Origin: Saprospiraceae bacterium
GTDB taxonomy: Bacteria > Bacteroidota > Bacteroidia > Chitinophagales > Saprospiraceae
Assembly: GCA_015494245.1 (NCBI GenBank)
Contig: WGBN01000417.1
Span: 1-12,180 of the forward strand
DNA length: 12,180 nucleotides
Direction of reading: 5' to 3'
The notes beneath the pieces were generated by a model. It searched no databases. It saw only the letters and a program-made list of their open reading frames with translations, and was not told the origin of the DNA. A program made the position numbers and the translations under genes. This document shows positions 1-6,118 of the stretch, piece after piece. Each line of letters starts with the position of its first letter. Position 1 is the first letter of the stretch.

Positions 1-334
1 CAATAAGAGCGCCCATTGAAACATTTTCATGTGCTGTTTACTTTGTGATTTATGAATACCCAAAAGCAGTTGATACCTGTTGCTTTTGTGCCTGTATAAA
101 ACGGGCTGCAAGTTACATTGTTTTGGCTAAAAGCGGCTTCTTTTTAGATGAAAAGCGCTCTTTGAGGCATCGAACGACAGATAAAGCAAGACAGAAGACA
201 AAAATCACTTGCCAAAAAGAAGCGAATGCTTATCTTGCGTCCTTATAGAAGGCGCCCAAATGGTATGCCGTTCGGGCGTGCTTTCCGGGTCGCCGGGAAA
301 AAGCGCCTGCACAAAGACCGAAAAAACTCGTTTT
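1..334. other. Gene-free leader upstream of the outer-membrane protein gene
   Basis: No convincing gene lies here. The only open frame (45-248, GTG start) encodes 67 residues of Cys/Lys-rich sequence with no domain character. Two weak Bacteroidota-like promoter candidates are visible, at 16-45 and at 209-238 (TTG, 19-base spacer, TATCTTGC). A short inverted pair GCGCCC/GGGCGT around 252-277 could form a hairpin. If transcription starts at the first promoter, the message carries a leader of about 280 bases. Confidence 0.5.
16..45 (+). promoter_or_regulatory. Candidate Bacteroidota-type promoter
   Basis: A TTG at 16-18 is followed after a 19-base spacer by TTACTTTG at 38-45. This matches the Bacteroidota sigma-A pattern TTG-N19-TAnnTTTG with one mismatch in the -7 box. 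It could drive the outer-membrane protein gene at 335 and perhaps the following pnt genes. Such short motifs arise often by chance. Confidence 0.3.
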
Positions 335-1216
335 ATGAAGAAAAATGTCTTGAAAACTTGTTTCTCCCTGCTCTTGTTCGCTGTGAGCCTGTCGGGTTTA
401 CAGGCTCAGCATTTCGAACTGGGAGGCCTGTTGGGAGCCTCCAATTATCAGGGCGATTTGTCGAACAACTCCTCGGCCCTGTACCTCAAAGAAACCCATC
501 TCGCCGCCGGAGCCTTCGGTGCCTACAACATGAACGACTGGTTGGCTCTAAAGCTGTCCTTCAGCTACGCCACCATTTCCGGTACGGATGCCAACTCCAA
601 CAACGAGGCCGTGCGCCGGCGCAATCTGAACTTCCGCTCGCCCATTTACGAGCTGGGCCTGACGCTGGAGTTCAACATCCCTGGCTTTGACCCTTACAAC
701 CTGAACAAGCCTTTTTCCGCTTATCTCTTTGGCGGCATAGGCTATAGCTGGTTTAAGCCCACAGCAGATTTTGGCGGCAGCAAAGTCGCTTTGCAGCCCC
801 TCGGCACAGAGGGCCAGGGCCTGCCCGGCTATCCGAATCCCTACCGGCTCAACACCCTGGTTCTGCCTATGGGTGTGGGTTTGAAATACGCGCTTACCGA
901 CAAGCTTTCGCTGGGGTTTGAGCTGGGCGCCCGTCGCGCTTTCACCGATTACCTCGACGATGTCAGTGGTGTTTACGTGGACCCGGCCGTTCTTGCAGCG
1001 GGCAACAGCGAGCTGTCGGCGCTCTTGTCGAACCGCACGAGCGAGTATCTCGGCGAGCCGGTTGCTGTTACTCCGGGCACGCCCCGGGGCGATCAGGCAC
1101 CTGCCGATTGGTATTTCATTGCCGGCTTTCGCGTCTCCTGGCACTTCCTCGACAACGGCCTGATGGGCAGCCGCAAGCGCTTGCGTCGCAACAAACGAAG
1201 TGGATGTAACACCTAA
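335..1216 (+). CDS. DUF6089-like outer-membrane beta-barrel protein
   Basis: This is a 293-residue predicted outer-membrane protein. I chose the ATG at 335, not upstream in-frame starts, because it opens a clear signal peptide (MKK, then a hydrophobic stretch, ending LQAQ at about residue 25). The mature part starts with FELGGLLGASNYQGDL (27-42) and later has RRAFTDYLDDVSGVYVD (200-216) and DWYFIAGFRVSWHF near the end. Together with alternating hydrophobic strands and glycines, these segments match what I know of the Bacteroidota DUF6089 family. The C-terminus is a basic tail (SRKRLRRNKRSG), which is unusual after a last barrel strand. The molecular function of the family is unknown. The stop lies 12 nt before the ATG of pntAB, so cotranscription with the transhydrogenase genes is possible, although no functional link is evident. 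Confidence 0.82.
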   Translation: MKKNVLKTCFSLLLFAVSLSGLQAQHFELGGLLGASNYQGDLSNNSSALYLKETHLAAGAFGAYNMNDWLALKLSFSYATISGTDANSNNEAVRRRNLNFRSPIYELGLTLEFNIPGFDPYNLNKPFSAYLFGGIGYSWFKPTADFGGSKVALQPLGTEGQGLPGYPNPYRLNTLVLPMGVGLKYALTDKLSLGFELGARRAFTDYLDDVSGVYVDPAVLAAGNSELSALLSNRTSEYLGEPVAVTPGTPRGDQAPADWYFIAGFRVSWHFLDNGLMGSRKRLRRNKRSGCNT

Positions 1217-1228
1217 ATATTTTTGGTT

Positions 1229-1546
1229 ATGGAAACAATCATGTCATTTTTTGAAGAAAACCTGGAGATGATCTACCTCCTCGCCTTCACCATTTTGCTG
1301 GGCTTTGAGGTCATCTCCAAGGTGCCCACCGTTTTGCACACCCCCCTGATGTCGGGGGCCAATGCCATCTCAGGCGTAGTCATCATCGGAGCCATACTGC
1401 TGATGCGCAGAGCTGCTCCCGATGACTATCTGACGCTGACGCTGGGCTTCATCGGCATCGTTCTCGGCATGGTCAACGTCGCCGGCGGCTTTGCCGTTAC
1501 GGACCGCATGTTAGAGATGTTCAAGAAAAAGAAAAAGAACGCTTGA
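1229..1546 (+). CDS. pntAB: NAD(P) transhydrogenase subunit alpha, C-terminal membrane part (PntAB)
   Basis: This 105-residue membrane protein corresponds to the C-terminal transmembrane region of E. coli PntA. The hallmark is VLHTPLMSGANAISG (residues 35-49), followed by VVIIGAILL and by GGFAVTDRMLEMFKKK at the end, closely parallel to the E. coli PntA tail. Three to four hydrophobic segments are visible (about 13-31, 46-59 and 68-90). In split transhydrogenases this subunit pairs with PntB to form the proton channel that couples hydride transfer between NADH and NADP+ to the proton gradient. A TTG at 1223 and a second ATG at 1241 are in frame; 1229 is the first ATG. The usual upstream partner, the NAD(H)-binding pntAA, is absent: an outer-membrane protein gene occupies its place. 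Confidence 0.93.
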   Translation: METIMSFFEENLEMIYLLAFTILLGFEVISKVPTVLHTPLMSGANAISGVVIIGAILLMRRAAPDDYLTLTLGFIGIVLGMVNVAGGFAVTDRMLEMFKKKKKNA

Positions 1547-1660
1547 GTGCGCAGGGGGCGGTTGAGGATTTTCAGGCTTTCGCCAAATGAAACCCGCTCT
1601 GTGCAGACTTAACTGCTGTAGCGGCACTCAATCCTTTCATCATGAGTAAAACCAACGGAA
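1547..1660. other. pntAB-pntB intergenic spacer
   Basis: This 114-base spacer contains no gene. An ATG at 1642 opens only a 13-codon frame that runs into pntB out of frame. No convincing terminator is visible, so pntAB and pntB are probably cotranscribed. Confidence 0.5.
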
Positions 1661-3067
1661 ATGACTTTGGATTTTTTCACTGATATAGCTTTTCTGGCAG
1701 GAGCCATAGCCTTTGTCTGGGGCTTGCGCCTTTTGAGTTCGCCCGATACGGCCCGCCGCGGCAACATCATTGCCGGTTTGGGCATGGGCATTGCCATTTT
1801 GGCGGCCATGTTTCAGCCTATGGGCACTGTGCCCAACAACTACCTCTGGATTGTGGGAGGCATGGTCGTGGGCGGCATAGCGGGTTGGATTTCGGCCCGC
1901 AAGGTACAGATGACGGCCATGCCGCAGATGGTTTCCATCTTCAACGGTCTGGGAGGCGCCTGTGCCGTGGTGCTGGCATCGGCGGAGTTGTACTACTTTT
2001 ATGACGGTCAGACTGCTTTGAGCATGGGGGAGTTGCTCATTCTGTATTTGGCTCTTTTGATCGGCGCGGTGGCCTTTACGGGCAGTATGTTGGCTTTCGC
2101 CAAATTACAGGGCCTGGTCAATGACCGCAAGGTTACGCTGCCGTATCACAACATCCTCAACCTCATCATGCTGGCCGTTTTGCTGGGCCTGACGGTCTAT
2201 GCGCTCATGCAGGGCAAGGCCTTCGGCTTTAACATGGCGATGCTCATCCTCGCCCTGGGCCTGATTTATGGCTTCAGCTTTGTGGCACCCATCGGAGGTG
2301 CTGACATGCCGGTGGTGATTTCTCTGCTGAACTCCTTTTCCGGTCTTTCAGCGGCCTCAGCGGGTTTCGCCTATGACAGTCGCATTATGATTGTCGGAGG
2401 TATTCTGGTAGGTGCTTCGGGCACCATTCTCACCATATTGATGTGCGAGGCGATGAATCGCAGTTTGCTCAACGTGCTGATAGGAGGCTTCGGCAGCAGC
2501 GGCAAGGCCGGGCCGGCGGGAGCTGCCGGCGACCAGGTGGCCAAAGAGGTGAGCCTGACGGATGCTGCCATCCAGCTCTTTTACTCCAACTCGGTGGTCA
2601 TCGTTCCGGGTTATGGCCTGGCAGTGGCCCAGGCGCAAATGGTCGTCAAAGAACTGGACGCCCTCCTCGAGGCCAATGGCGTAAACGTGAAGTACGGCAT
2701 CCATCCCGTAGCCGGCCGTATGCCCGGGCACATGAACGTCCTTTTGGCGGAAGCCGATATCCCCTACGACAAATTGCTGGACTTAGACGCTGCCAACGAA
2801 GCCCTGGCCCAGGCAGATATCGCCGTGGTCGTAGGTGCCAATGACGTGGTGAATCCCGCCGCCGAAACGGACCCTTCCAGCCCCATTTACGGCATGCCCG
2901 TCTTGCAGGTGTGGAAGGCCAAAAACGTGATCGTCCTCAAGCGAAGCATGAATCCGGGGTATGCCGGTATCCAAAACCCGCTGTTTTTCATGGACAACAC
3001 CCGCATGTTGTTCGGCGATGCCAAGGATACCCTGAACAAATTGGTGCAGGAAATTAAAAATATGTAG
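1661..3067 (+). CDS. pntB: NAD(P) transhydrogenase subunit beta (PntB)
   Basis: This 468-residue beta subunit is close to the 462 residues of E. coli PntB. The first ~265 residues are a polytopic membrane domain (domain II) with many Gly/Ala-rich helices. After a Gly/Ala-rich linker (GSSGKAGPAGAAGDQ) comes the NADP(H)-binding domain III. Its family motifs are all intact: PGYGLAVAQAQ (GYG at 317-319), GIHPVAGRMPGHMNVLLAEA, GANDVVNPAA (from G392), the KRSM nucleotide-binding segment (427-430) and GYAGIQNPLFF. It works in the inner membrane with PntAB and a soluble NAD(H)-binding PntAA, using the proton gradient to make NADPH. The ATG at 1661 gives the expected short hydrophobic N-terminus. A hairpin directly follows the stop. 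Confidence 0.97.
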   Translation: MTLDFFTDIAFLAGAIAFVWGLRLLSSPDTARRGNIIAGLGMGIAILAAMFQPMGTVPNNYLWIVGGMVVGGIAGWISARKVQMTAMPQMVSIFNGLGGACAVVLASAELYYFYDGQTALSMGELLILYLALLIGAVAFTGSMLAFAKLQGLVNDRKVTLPYHNILNLIMLAVLLGLTVYALMQGKAFGFNMAMLILALGLIYGFSFVAPIGGADMPVVISLLNSFSGLSAASAGFAYDSRIMIVGGILVGASGTILTILMCEAMNRSLLNVLIGGFGSSGKAGPAGAAGDQVAKEVSLTDAAIQLFYSNSVVIVPGYGLAVAQAQMVVKELDALLEANGVNVKYGIHPVAGRMPGHMNVLLAEADIPYDKLLDLDAANEALAQADIAVVVGANDVVNPAAETDPSSPIYGMPVLQVWKAKNVIVLKRSMNPGYAGIQNPLFFMDNTRMLFGDAKDTLNKLVQEIKNM

Positions 3068-3089
3068 GAAAAGCGTCATTCTGCTTTTC
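3068..3089 (+). terminator. Hairpin directly after the pntB stop
   Basis: GAAAAGC (3068-3074) and GCTTTTC (3083-3089) form a perfect 7-bp stem with an 8-nt loop, starting at the base after the TAG stop. No T-run follows, so it is a weak terminator at best; it may instead protect the 3' end of the message. Confidence 0.35.
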
Positions 3090-3099
3090 GGAAGTTTCG

Positions 3100-3107
3100 T
3101 ATCTTTA
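3100..3107 (+). promoter_or_regulatory. Candidate -7 box of the T9SS-protein gene
   Basis: TATCTTTA resembles the Bacteroidota -7 element TAnnTTTG with one mismatch. It lies in the intergenic space after the pntB hairpin and would give a leader of about 115 bases before the ATG at 3231. No clear TTG is seen at the -33 position. Confidence 0.33.
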
Positions 3108-3137
3108 TACCGCGAAGAGCCCGTTTGGATAAGTCAG

Positions 3138-3208
3138 GCCTGCTTGTGCAGGGCCCATTCAGGCAGGCTCTTTGTGCGTATTTTCAGGCGCCGTATGCCG
3201 GCGCTTTT
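3138..3208 (+). promoter_or_regulatory. Hairpin-rich leader with alternative pairings
   Basis: GCCTGC (3138-3143) can pair with GCAGGC (3163-3168). Its inner part, CCTGC (3139-3143), can instead pair with GCAGG (3148-3152) across a TTGT loop, so the two structures exclude each other. Downstream, AGGCGCCG (3186-3193) pairs with CGGCGCTT (3199-3206, one G-U pair) around a 5-nt loop and ends in TTTT (3205-3208), a terminator-like hairpin about 22 nt before the ATG. This could be an attenuator or a translation-controlling leader. It matches no riboswitch class I know. Confidence 0.3.
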
Positions 3209-3230
3209 CATGAACCCAAAAATGTCGAAT

Positions 3231-4058
3231 ATGAAAAAGTACTTACTCTCTCTTCTCGTTTTGACGGGATTTTTTTTAAGCCTTTCTGCTCAACAAATTG
3301 ATGAGTGCGAAGTGGCCCCCATTTACCAGGACACTTCTGCCGGTGTTTATCCGCTTCCTTTTGATGCTGATCTCAATCCCGATGGAGGCATTACCGATAC
3401 GGCCTGTTTGAATGAATACTTCCAGTTTGTCTTTACGGTAGTGGTGGGCGACACCATTAGTATTGGAGGCACTTCTATTCCCATAGACTCCGTTGTTTTA
3501 GATGCCGATGCCATATCGAATTTGCCGGAAGGCATGTCTTACACCTGCAATCCCGGCAGTTGCTCCTTTGCTGCAGGTGATGCCGGCTGTGTGGTGATTT
3601 ATGGCAAGGCTACCAATGCTTCGGATGTAGGCGCCCATGACCTGGTCATCTCCGGCAAGTTGTACAGCCCCTTCACGCCTACGGGGGCGCCTTTGCAGTT
3701 TCCCAATCCCGACCTGGCTCCGGGCAGCTATACCCTTTACGTGCAGGAGCAGGGTTCGCCCAATTGCAGCATCTGGGTGGATGTCAATGAGCCGGTTTCG
3801 CAAATTGAATCTTTCCGCAACCTGCCCAACCCCTTTAACGGCACCACCACTCTGGAGATCATCACCAAAGAGGCCGGAGCCTACAACTTCACCCTCTACA
3901 GCCTGCTCGGTGAGCCTCTGCAAACACGCACGCTCCAACTCACCGAGGGCCTCAACCAATGGACCTTCGATGCCGGCCAACTGCCTGACGGCATGTACAT
4001 CTACACTTTGTCGGATGGACATACGCAGGTTTCAGGGAGGATGGTTTTAGAACGTTAG
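3231..4058 (+). CDS. Small secreted protein with T9SS type A sorting domain
   Basis: This 275-residue protein is predicted to be exported by Sec and then secreted or surface-anchored by the type IX system. The ATG at 3231 starts the signal peptide (MKKYLLSLLVLTGFFLSLSAQ, cut near residue 20); an in-frame ATG at 3222 adds only three residues. Residues about 22-190 form a beta-rich region with six cysteines (26, 59, 106, 111, 120, 179). The stretch LPEGMSYTCNPGSCSF resembles Ig-like repeats common in Bacteroidota secreted proteins. The last ~80 residues (194-275) are a typical T9SS C-terminal domain: NPF at 200-202, YNFTLYSLLGEPL, LPDGMYIYTLSDG, and a final GRMVLER. The central region shows no enzymatic motif, so its substrate or partner is unknown. 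It stands alone, with its own promoter candidate and terminators. Confidence 0.88.
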   Translation: MKKYLLSLLVLTGFFLSLSAQQIDECEVAPIYQDTSAGVYPLPFDADLNPDGGITDTACLNEYFQFVFTVVVGDTISIGGTSIPIDSVVLDADAISNLPEGMSYTCNPGSCSFAAGDAGCVVIYGKATNASDVGAHDLVISGKLYSPFTPTGAPLQFPNPDLAPGSYTLYVQEQGSPNCSIWVDVNEPVSQIESFRNLPNPFNGTTTLEIITKEAGAYNFTLYSLLGEPLQTRTLQLTEGLNQWTFDAGQLPDGMYIYTLSDGHTQVSGRMVLER

Positions 4059-4071
4059 AAACACAAAAGGC

Positions 4072-4099
4072 CAGCTGAGAGATTAGCTGCACCTTTTTT
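4072..4099 (+). terminator. Weak terminator candidate after the T9SS gene
   Basis: CAGCT (4072-4076) and AGCTG (4085-4089) form a 5-bp stem, followed within five bases by a six-T run (4094-4099). The stem is short, so this is a weaker candidate than the terminator at 4141. Confidence 0.3.
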
Positions 4100-4108
4100 A
4101 GATTGGAT

Positions 4109-4137
4109 ATAAACAACCTTAAACATCAGTTGTTTAT
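4109..4137. repeat. Perfect 9-bp inverted repeat
   Basis: ATAAACAAC (4109-4117) and GTTGTTTAT (4129-4137) are exact reverse complements separated by 11 bases. The AT-rich arms and the position between two transcription units fit either an operator for hscA or a secondary RNA hairpin just before the strong terminator. Confidence 0.45.
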
Positions 4138-4140
4138 CAG

Positions 4141-4161
4141 AAGGGGGCAAAGCCCCCTTTT
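4141..4161 (+). terminator. Strong intrinsic terminator
   Basis: AAGGGGGC (4141-4148) pairs perfectly with GCCCCCTT (4152-4159) across an AAA loop, and the descending strand runs into TTTT (4158-4161). It should end transcription of the T9SS-protein gene. It sits only 26 bases before the hscA ATG, leaving very little room for an independent hscA promoter downstream of it. Confidence 0.82.
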
Positions 4162-4187
4162 GTATTGGGCGCTTAACAAAACGGACT

Positions 4188-6056
4188 ATGCCAAAAATTT
4201 CCATAGACCTTCAAAAAGGACAGATACACAAGGAGGAAGAGCAGAAGGACCTCATTGTGGGCATTGACCTGGGCACTACGAACAGCCTGGTGGCTTATGT
4301 CAAAGATGGGGAGCCGGTGGCTATACAGGATGAGGAGGGTAAGAGTGCGCTTTTGCCTTCCGTTTTGCACTTTGCGGCTGATGGCAGCATCATCACCGGT
4401 GAAGAAGCGCTCAAAAAAATGGTGGAAGACCCGGAGCATACCATCTATTCGGTGAAGCGTTTGCTGGGGAAATCTTATCAGGACATCCGGGAGCATCAGG
4501 TTTATTTCGGTTATCGCATCATTGAGAGTGAGGATGAGAATCAGTTGGTGAAGATACAGGTGTATGATCGCTTTTACACGCCTATTGAGTTGTCGGCGGA
4601 GATTCTTAAGGCCTTGAAGCGGAGGGCTGAGCAGCAGATGGGGCAGGAAATCAGCAAGGCAGTCATTACCGTGCCGGCTTATTTCAACGATGCTCAGCGC
4701 CAGGCTACGCGGGATGCGGGTAAGCTGGCGGGTTTGGATGTGCTGCGCATTGTCAATGAGCCTACGGCTGCCAGTCTGGCTTATGGACTGGGGTTGAATC
4801 CCGAGGATGAACAGTATATCGCCGTGTACGATCTGGGTGGAGGTACTTTTGACATCTCTGTCTTGCATTTGCATCAGGGCATTTTTGAAGTGCTTTCTAC
4901 GCATGGTGACACCTTTCTCGGCGGCGATGATTTTGATCGCGCTCTGGTGCATTACTGGATGGAGACCTATGGCTGGGCAGAGGCCGATTTGGAGGCTTCG
5001 GCCGGTTTGGGGCAGGCCTTGCGGCTTGCTGCCGAGGAAGCGAAGAAAGCGCTTTCTACTGAGGAGTACTACAGCAGCCGTTTGCAGGGGCGCGAAGTGG
5101 AGATCAGCCGCCAAAAATTTGAAGAACTGATTGCGCCTTTGGTACAGCGCACCATAGACAGTTGTCGCCAGGCTTTAAAAGATGCCGGCAAGGAAGTGGC
5201 TGAAATAGACCGCGTCATTTTGGTCGGAGGCTCTACGCGGGTGCCTTTGGTGCGCAGGCAAGTGGAGGCGTTTTTTGAGCAGCGGCCTTTTGACCGCATT
5301 CATCCCGACGAGGTGGTGGCCCTGGGCGCTGCCGTGCAGGCGGACATCCTGGCAGGCAACCGCAAGGGCATTTTGTTGTTGGACGTTACTCCGCTTTCGT
5401 TGGGCATAGAGACTTTGGGCGGGTTGATGGACGTCATCCTGCCGCGCAACTCGCGCATTCCTACCCGCGTGGGGCGGCAATACACCACTTCCATAGACGG
5501 CCAGGCGAATCTGCGCATCAGCGTATATCAGGGCGAGCGCGATTTGGTGAAGGACAACCGCAAGCTGGGAGAATTTGTCTTGCGGGGCATACCGCCTATG
5601 CCGGCAGGCATTCCCAAGATTGAAATTCATTTTATCCTCAATGCCGACGGCATTCTGACGGTCAAGGCCAAAGAGCTGCGCTCCGGCGTAGAGCAGCAAA
5701 TAGATGTGAAACCCTCGTATGGACTGAGCGAAGAAGAGATGGCCCGCATGTTGCTGGAGTCCATTCAACACGCCCGCGAAGATCGCGATGCCCGTGCGCT
5801 TTTGGAAGCCCGTGTAGAAGGAGGCAATCTCCTGCAGGCAGCTGATAAATTTCTGCAGCAGCACCGCAGTCTGCTCTCTGAAGAAGAACTCAGGCAGACG
5901 AATTCCCTGATCGAAGCGCTGGCCGGGGCCGTCAAGGGAGAGGATAAAGATGCCATCCTTCAAGCCATTGATGAGTTGAATGAATACACCCGCCCCTTTG
6001 CCGAGCGGGCTATGGATAAGACCATAGCCGAGGCCATGAAAGGGAAGAAGGTGTAG
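4188..6056 (+). CDS. hscA: Fe-S assembly chaperone HscA (Hsp70 family)
   Basis: This 622-residue Hsp70-family ATPase is close to the 616 residues of E. coli HscA. The nucleotide-binding domain (about 22-385) has phosphate motif 1 GIDLGTTNS (25-33), EPTAASLAYG (from 191), phosphate motif 2 DLGGGTFD (from 215) and the adenosine motif VGGSTRVP (346-353). The linker LLLDVTPLSLGIETLGG (D399) leads to a substrate-binding domain and a helical lid. The features that point to HscA, not DnaK, are PRNSRIP, YQGERDLVKDNRKL, the LRGIPPMPAGIPKI segment, VKPSYGLSEEEMARM and the end FAERAMDKTIAEAMKG, which parallel E. coli HscA; the acidic DnaK-type C-terminal tail is absent. HscA normally helps IscU release Fe-S clusters with HscB, but no isc or hscB gene is nearby. 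Transcription converges with the PLD gene across a palindromic repeat. Confidence 0.9.
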   Translation: MPKISIDLQKGQIHKEEEQKDLIVGIDLGTTNSLVAYVKDGEPVAIQDEEGKSALLPSVLHFAADGSIITGEEALKKMVEDPEHTIYSVKRLLGKSYQDIREHQVYFGYRIIESEDENQLVKIQVYDRFYTPIELSAEILKALKRRAEQQMGQEISKAVITVPAYFNDAQRQATRDAGKLAGLDVLRIVNEPTAASLAYGLGLNPEDEQYIAVYDLGGGTFDISVLHLHQGIFEVLSTHGDTFLGGDDFDRALVHYWMETYGWAEADLEASAGLGQALRLAAEEAKKALSTEEYYSSRLQGREVEISRQKFEELIAPLVQRTIDSCRQALKDAGKEVAEIDRVILVGGSTRVPLVRRQVEAFFEQRPFDRIHPDEVVALGAAVQADILAGNRKGILLLDVTPLSLGIETLGGLMDVILPRNSRIPTRVGRQYTTSIDGQANLRISVYQGERDLVKDNRKLGEFVLRGIPPMPAGIPKIEIHFILNADGILTVKAKELRSGVEQQIDVKPSYGLSEEEMARMLLESIQHAREDRDARALLEARVEGGNLLQAADKFLQQHRSLLSEEELRQTNSLIEALAGAVKGEDKDAILQAIDELNEYTRPFAERAMDKTIAEAMKGKKV

Positions 6057-6057
6057 T

Positions 6058-6118
6058 TGTAGAGCCACATTGCGGAGCCGCATTGCAATGCGGAGCCGCA
6101 TTGCAATGCGGCTCTACA
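6058..6118. repeat. Palindromic repeat cluster between convergent genes
   Basis: The outer arms TGTAGAGCC (6058-6066) and GGCTCTACA (6110-6118) are exact reverse complements. Inside are two copies of the perfect 16-bp palindrome CCGCATTGCAATGCGG (6078-6093 and 6096-6111), making an 18-bp direct repeat, plus a degenerate copy (CCACATTGCGGAG, 6065-6077) lacking CAATG. It begins two bases after the hscA stop and includes the stop codon (6114-6116) of the opposing PLD gene. It resembles the small dispersed palindromic elements frequent in Bacteroidota intergenic DNA and may also act as a bidirectional terminator. Confidence 0.85.

Noticed and set aside
45..248. 67-codon open frame at the left edge with a GTG start
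   Set aside because: No domain, signal peptide or family resemblance, a composition unlike the neighbouring genes, and it lies in a probable leader region.
1642..1683. 13-codon frame starting ATG AGT AAA just before pntB
   Set aside because: Too short and without regulatory codon runs; it overlaps pntB in another frame and is probably chance.
4173..5114. Long minus-strand open frame of 313 codons
   Set aside because: It lies entirely antisense to the well-supported hscA gene and shows no recognisable motif; it is a by-product of codon usage.
5175..6101. Minus-strand open frame of 308 codons antisense to the 3' half of hscA
   Set aside because: Antisense shadow with a His/Gln-rich, low-information translation and no family match.
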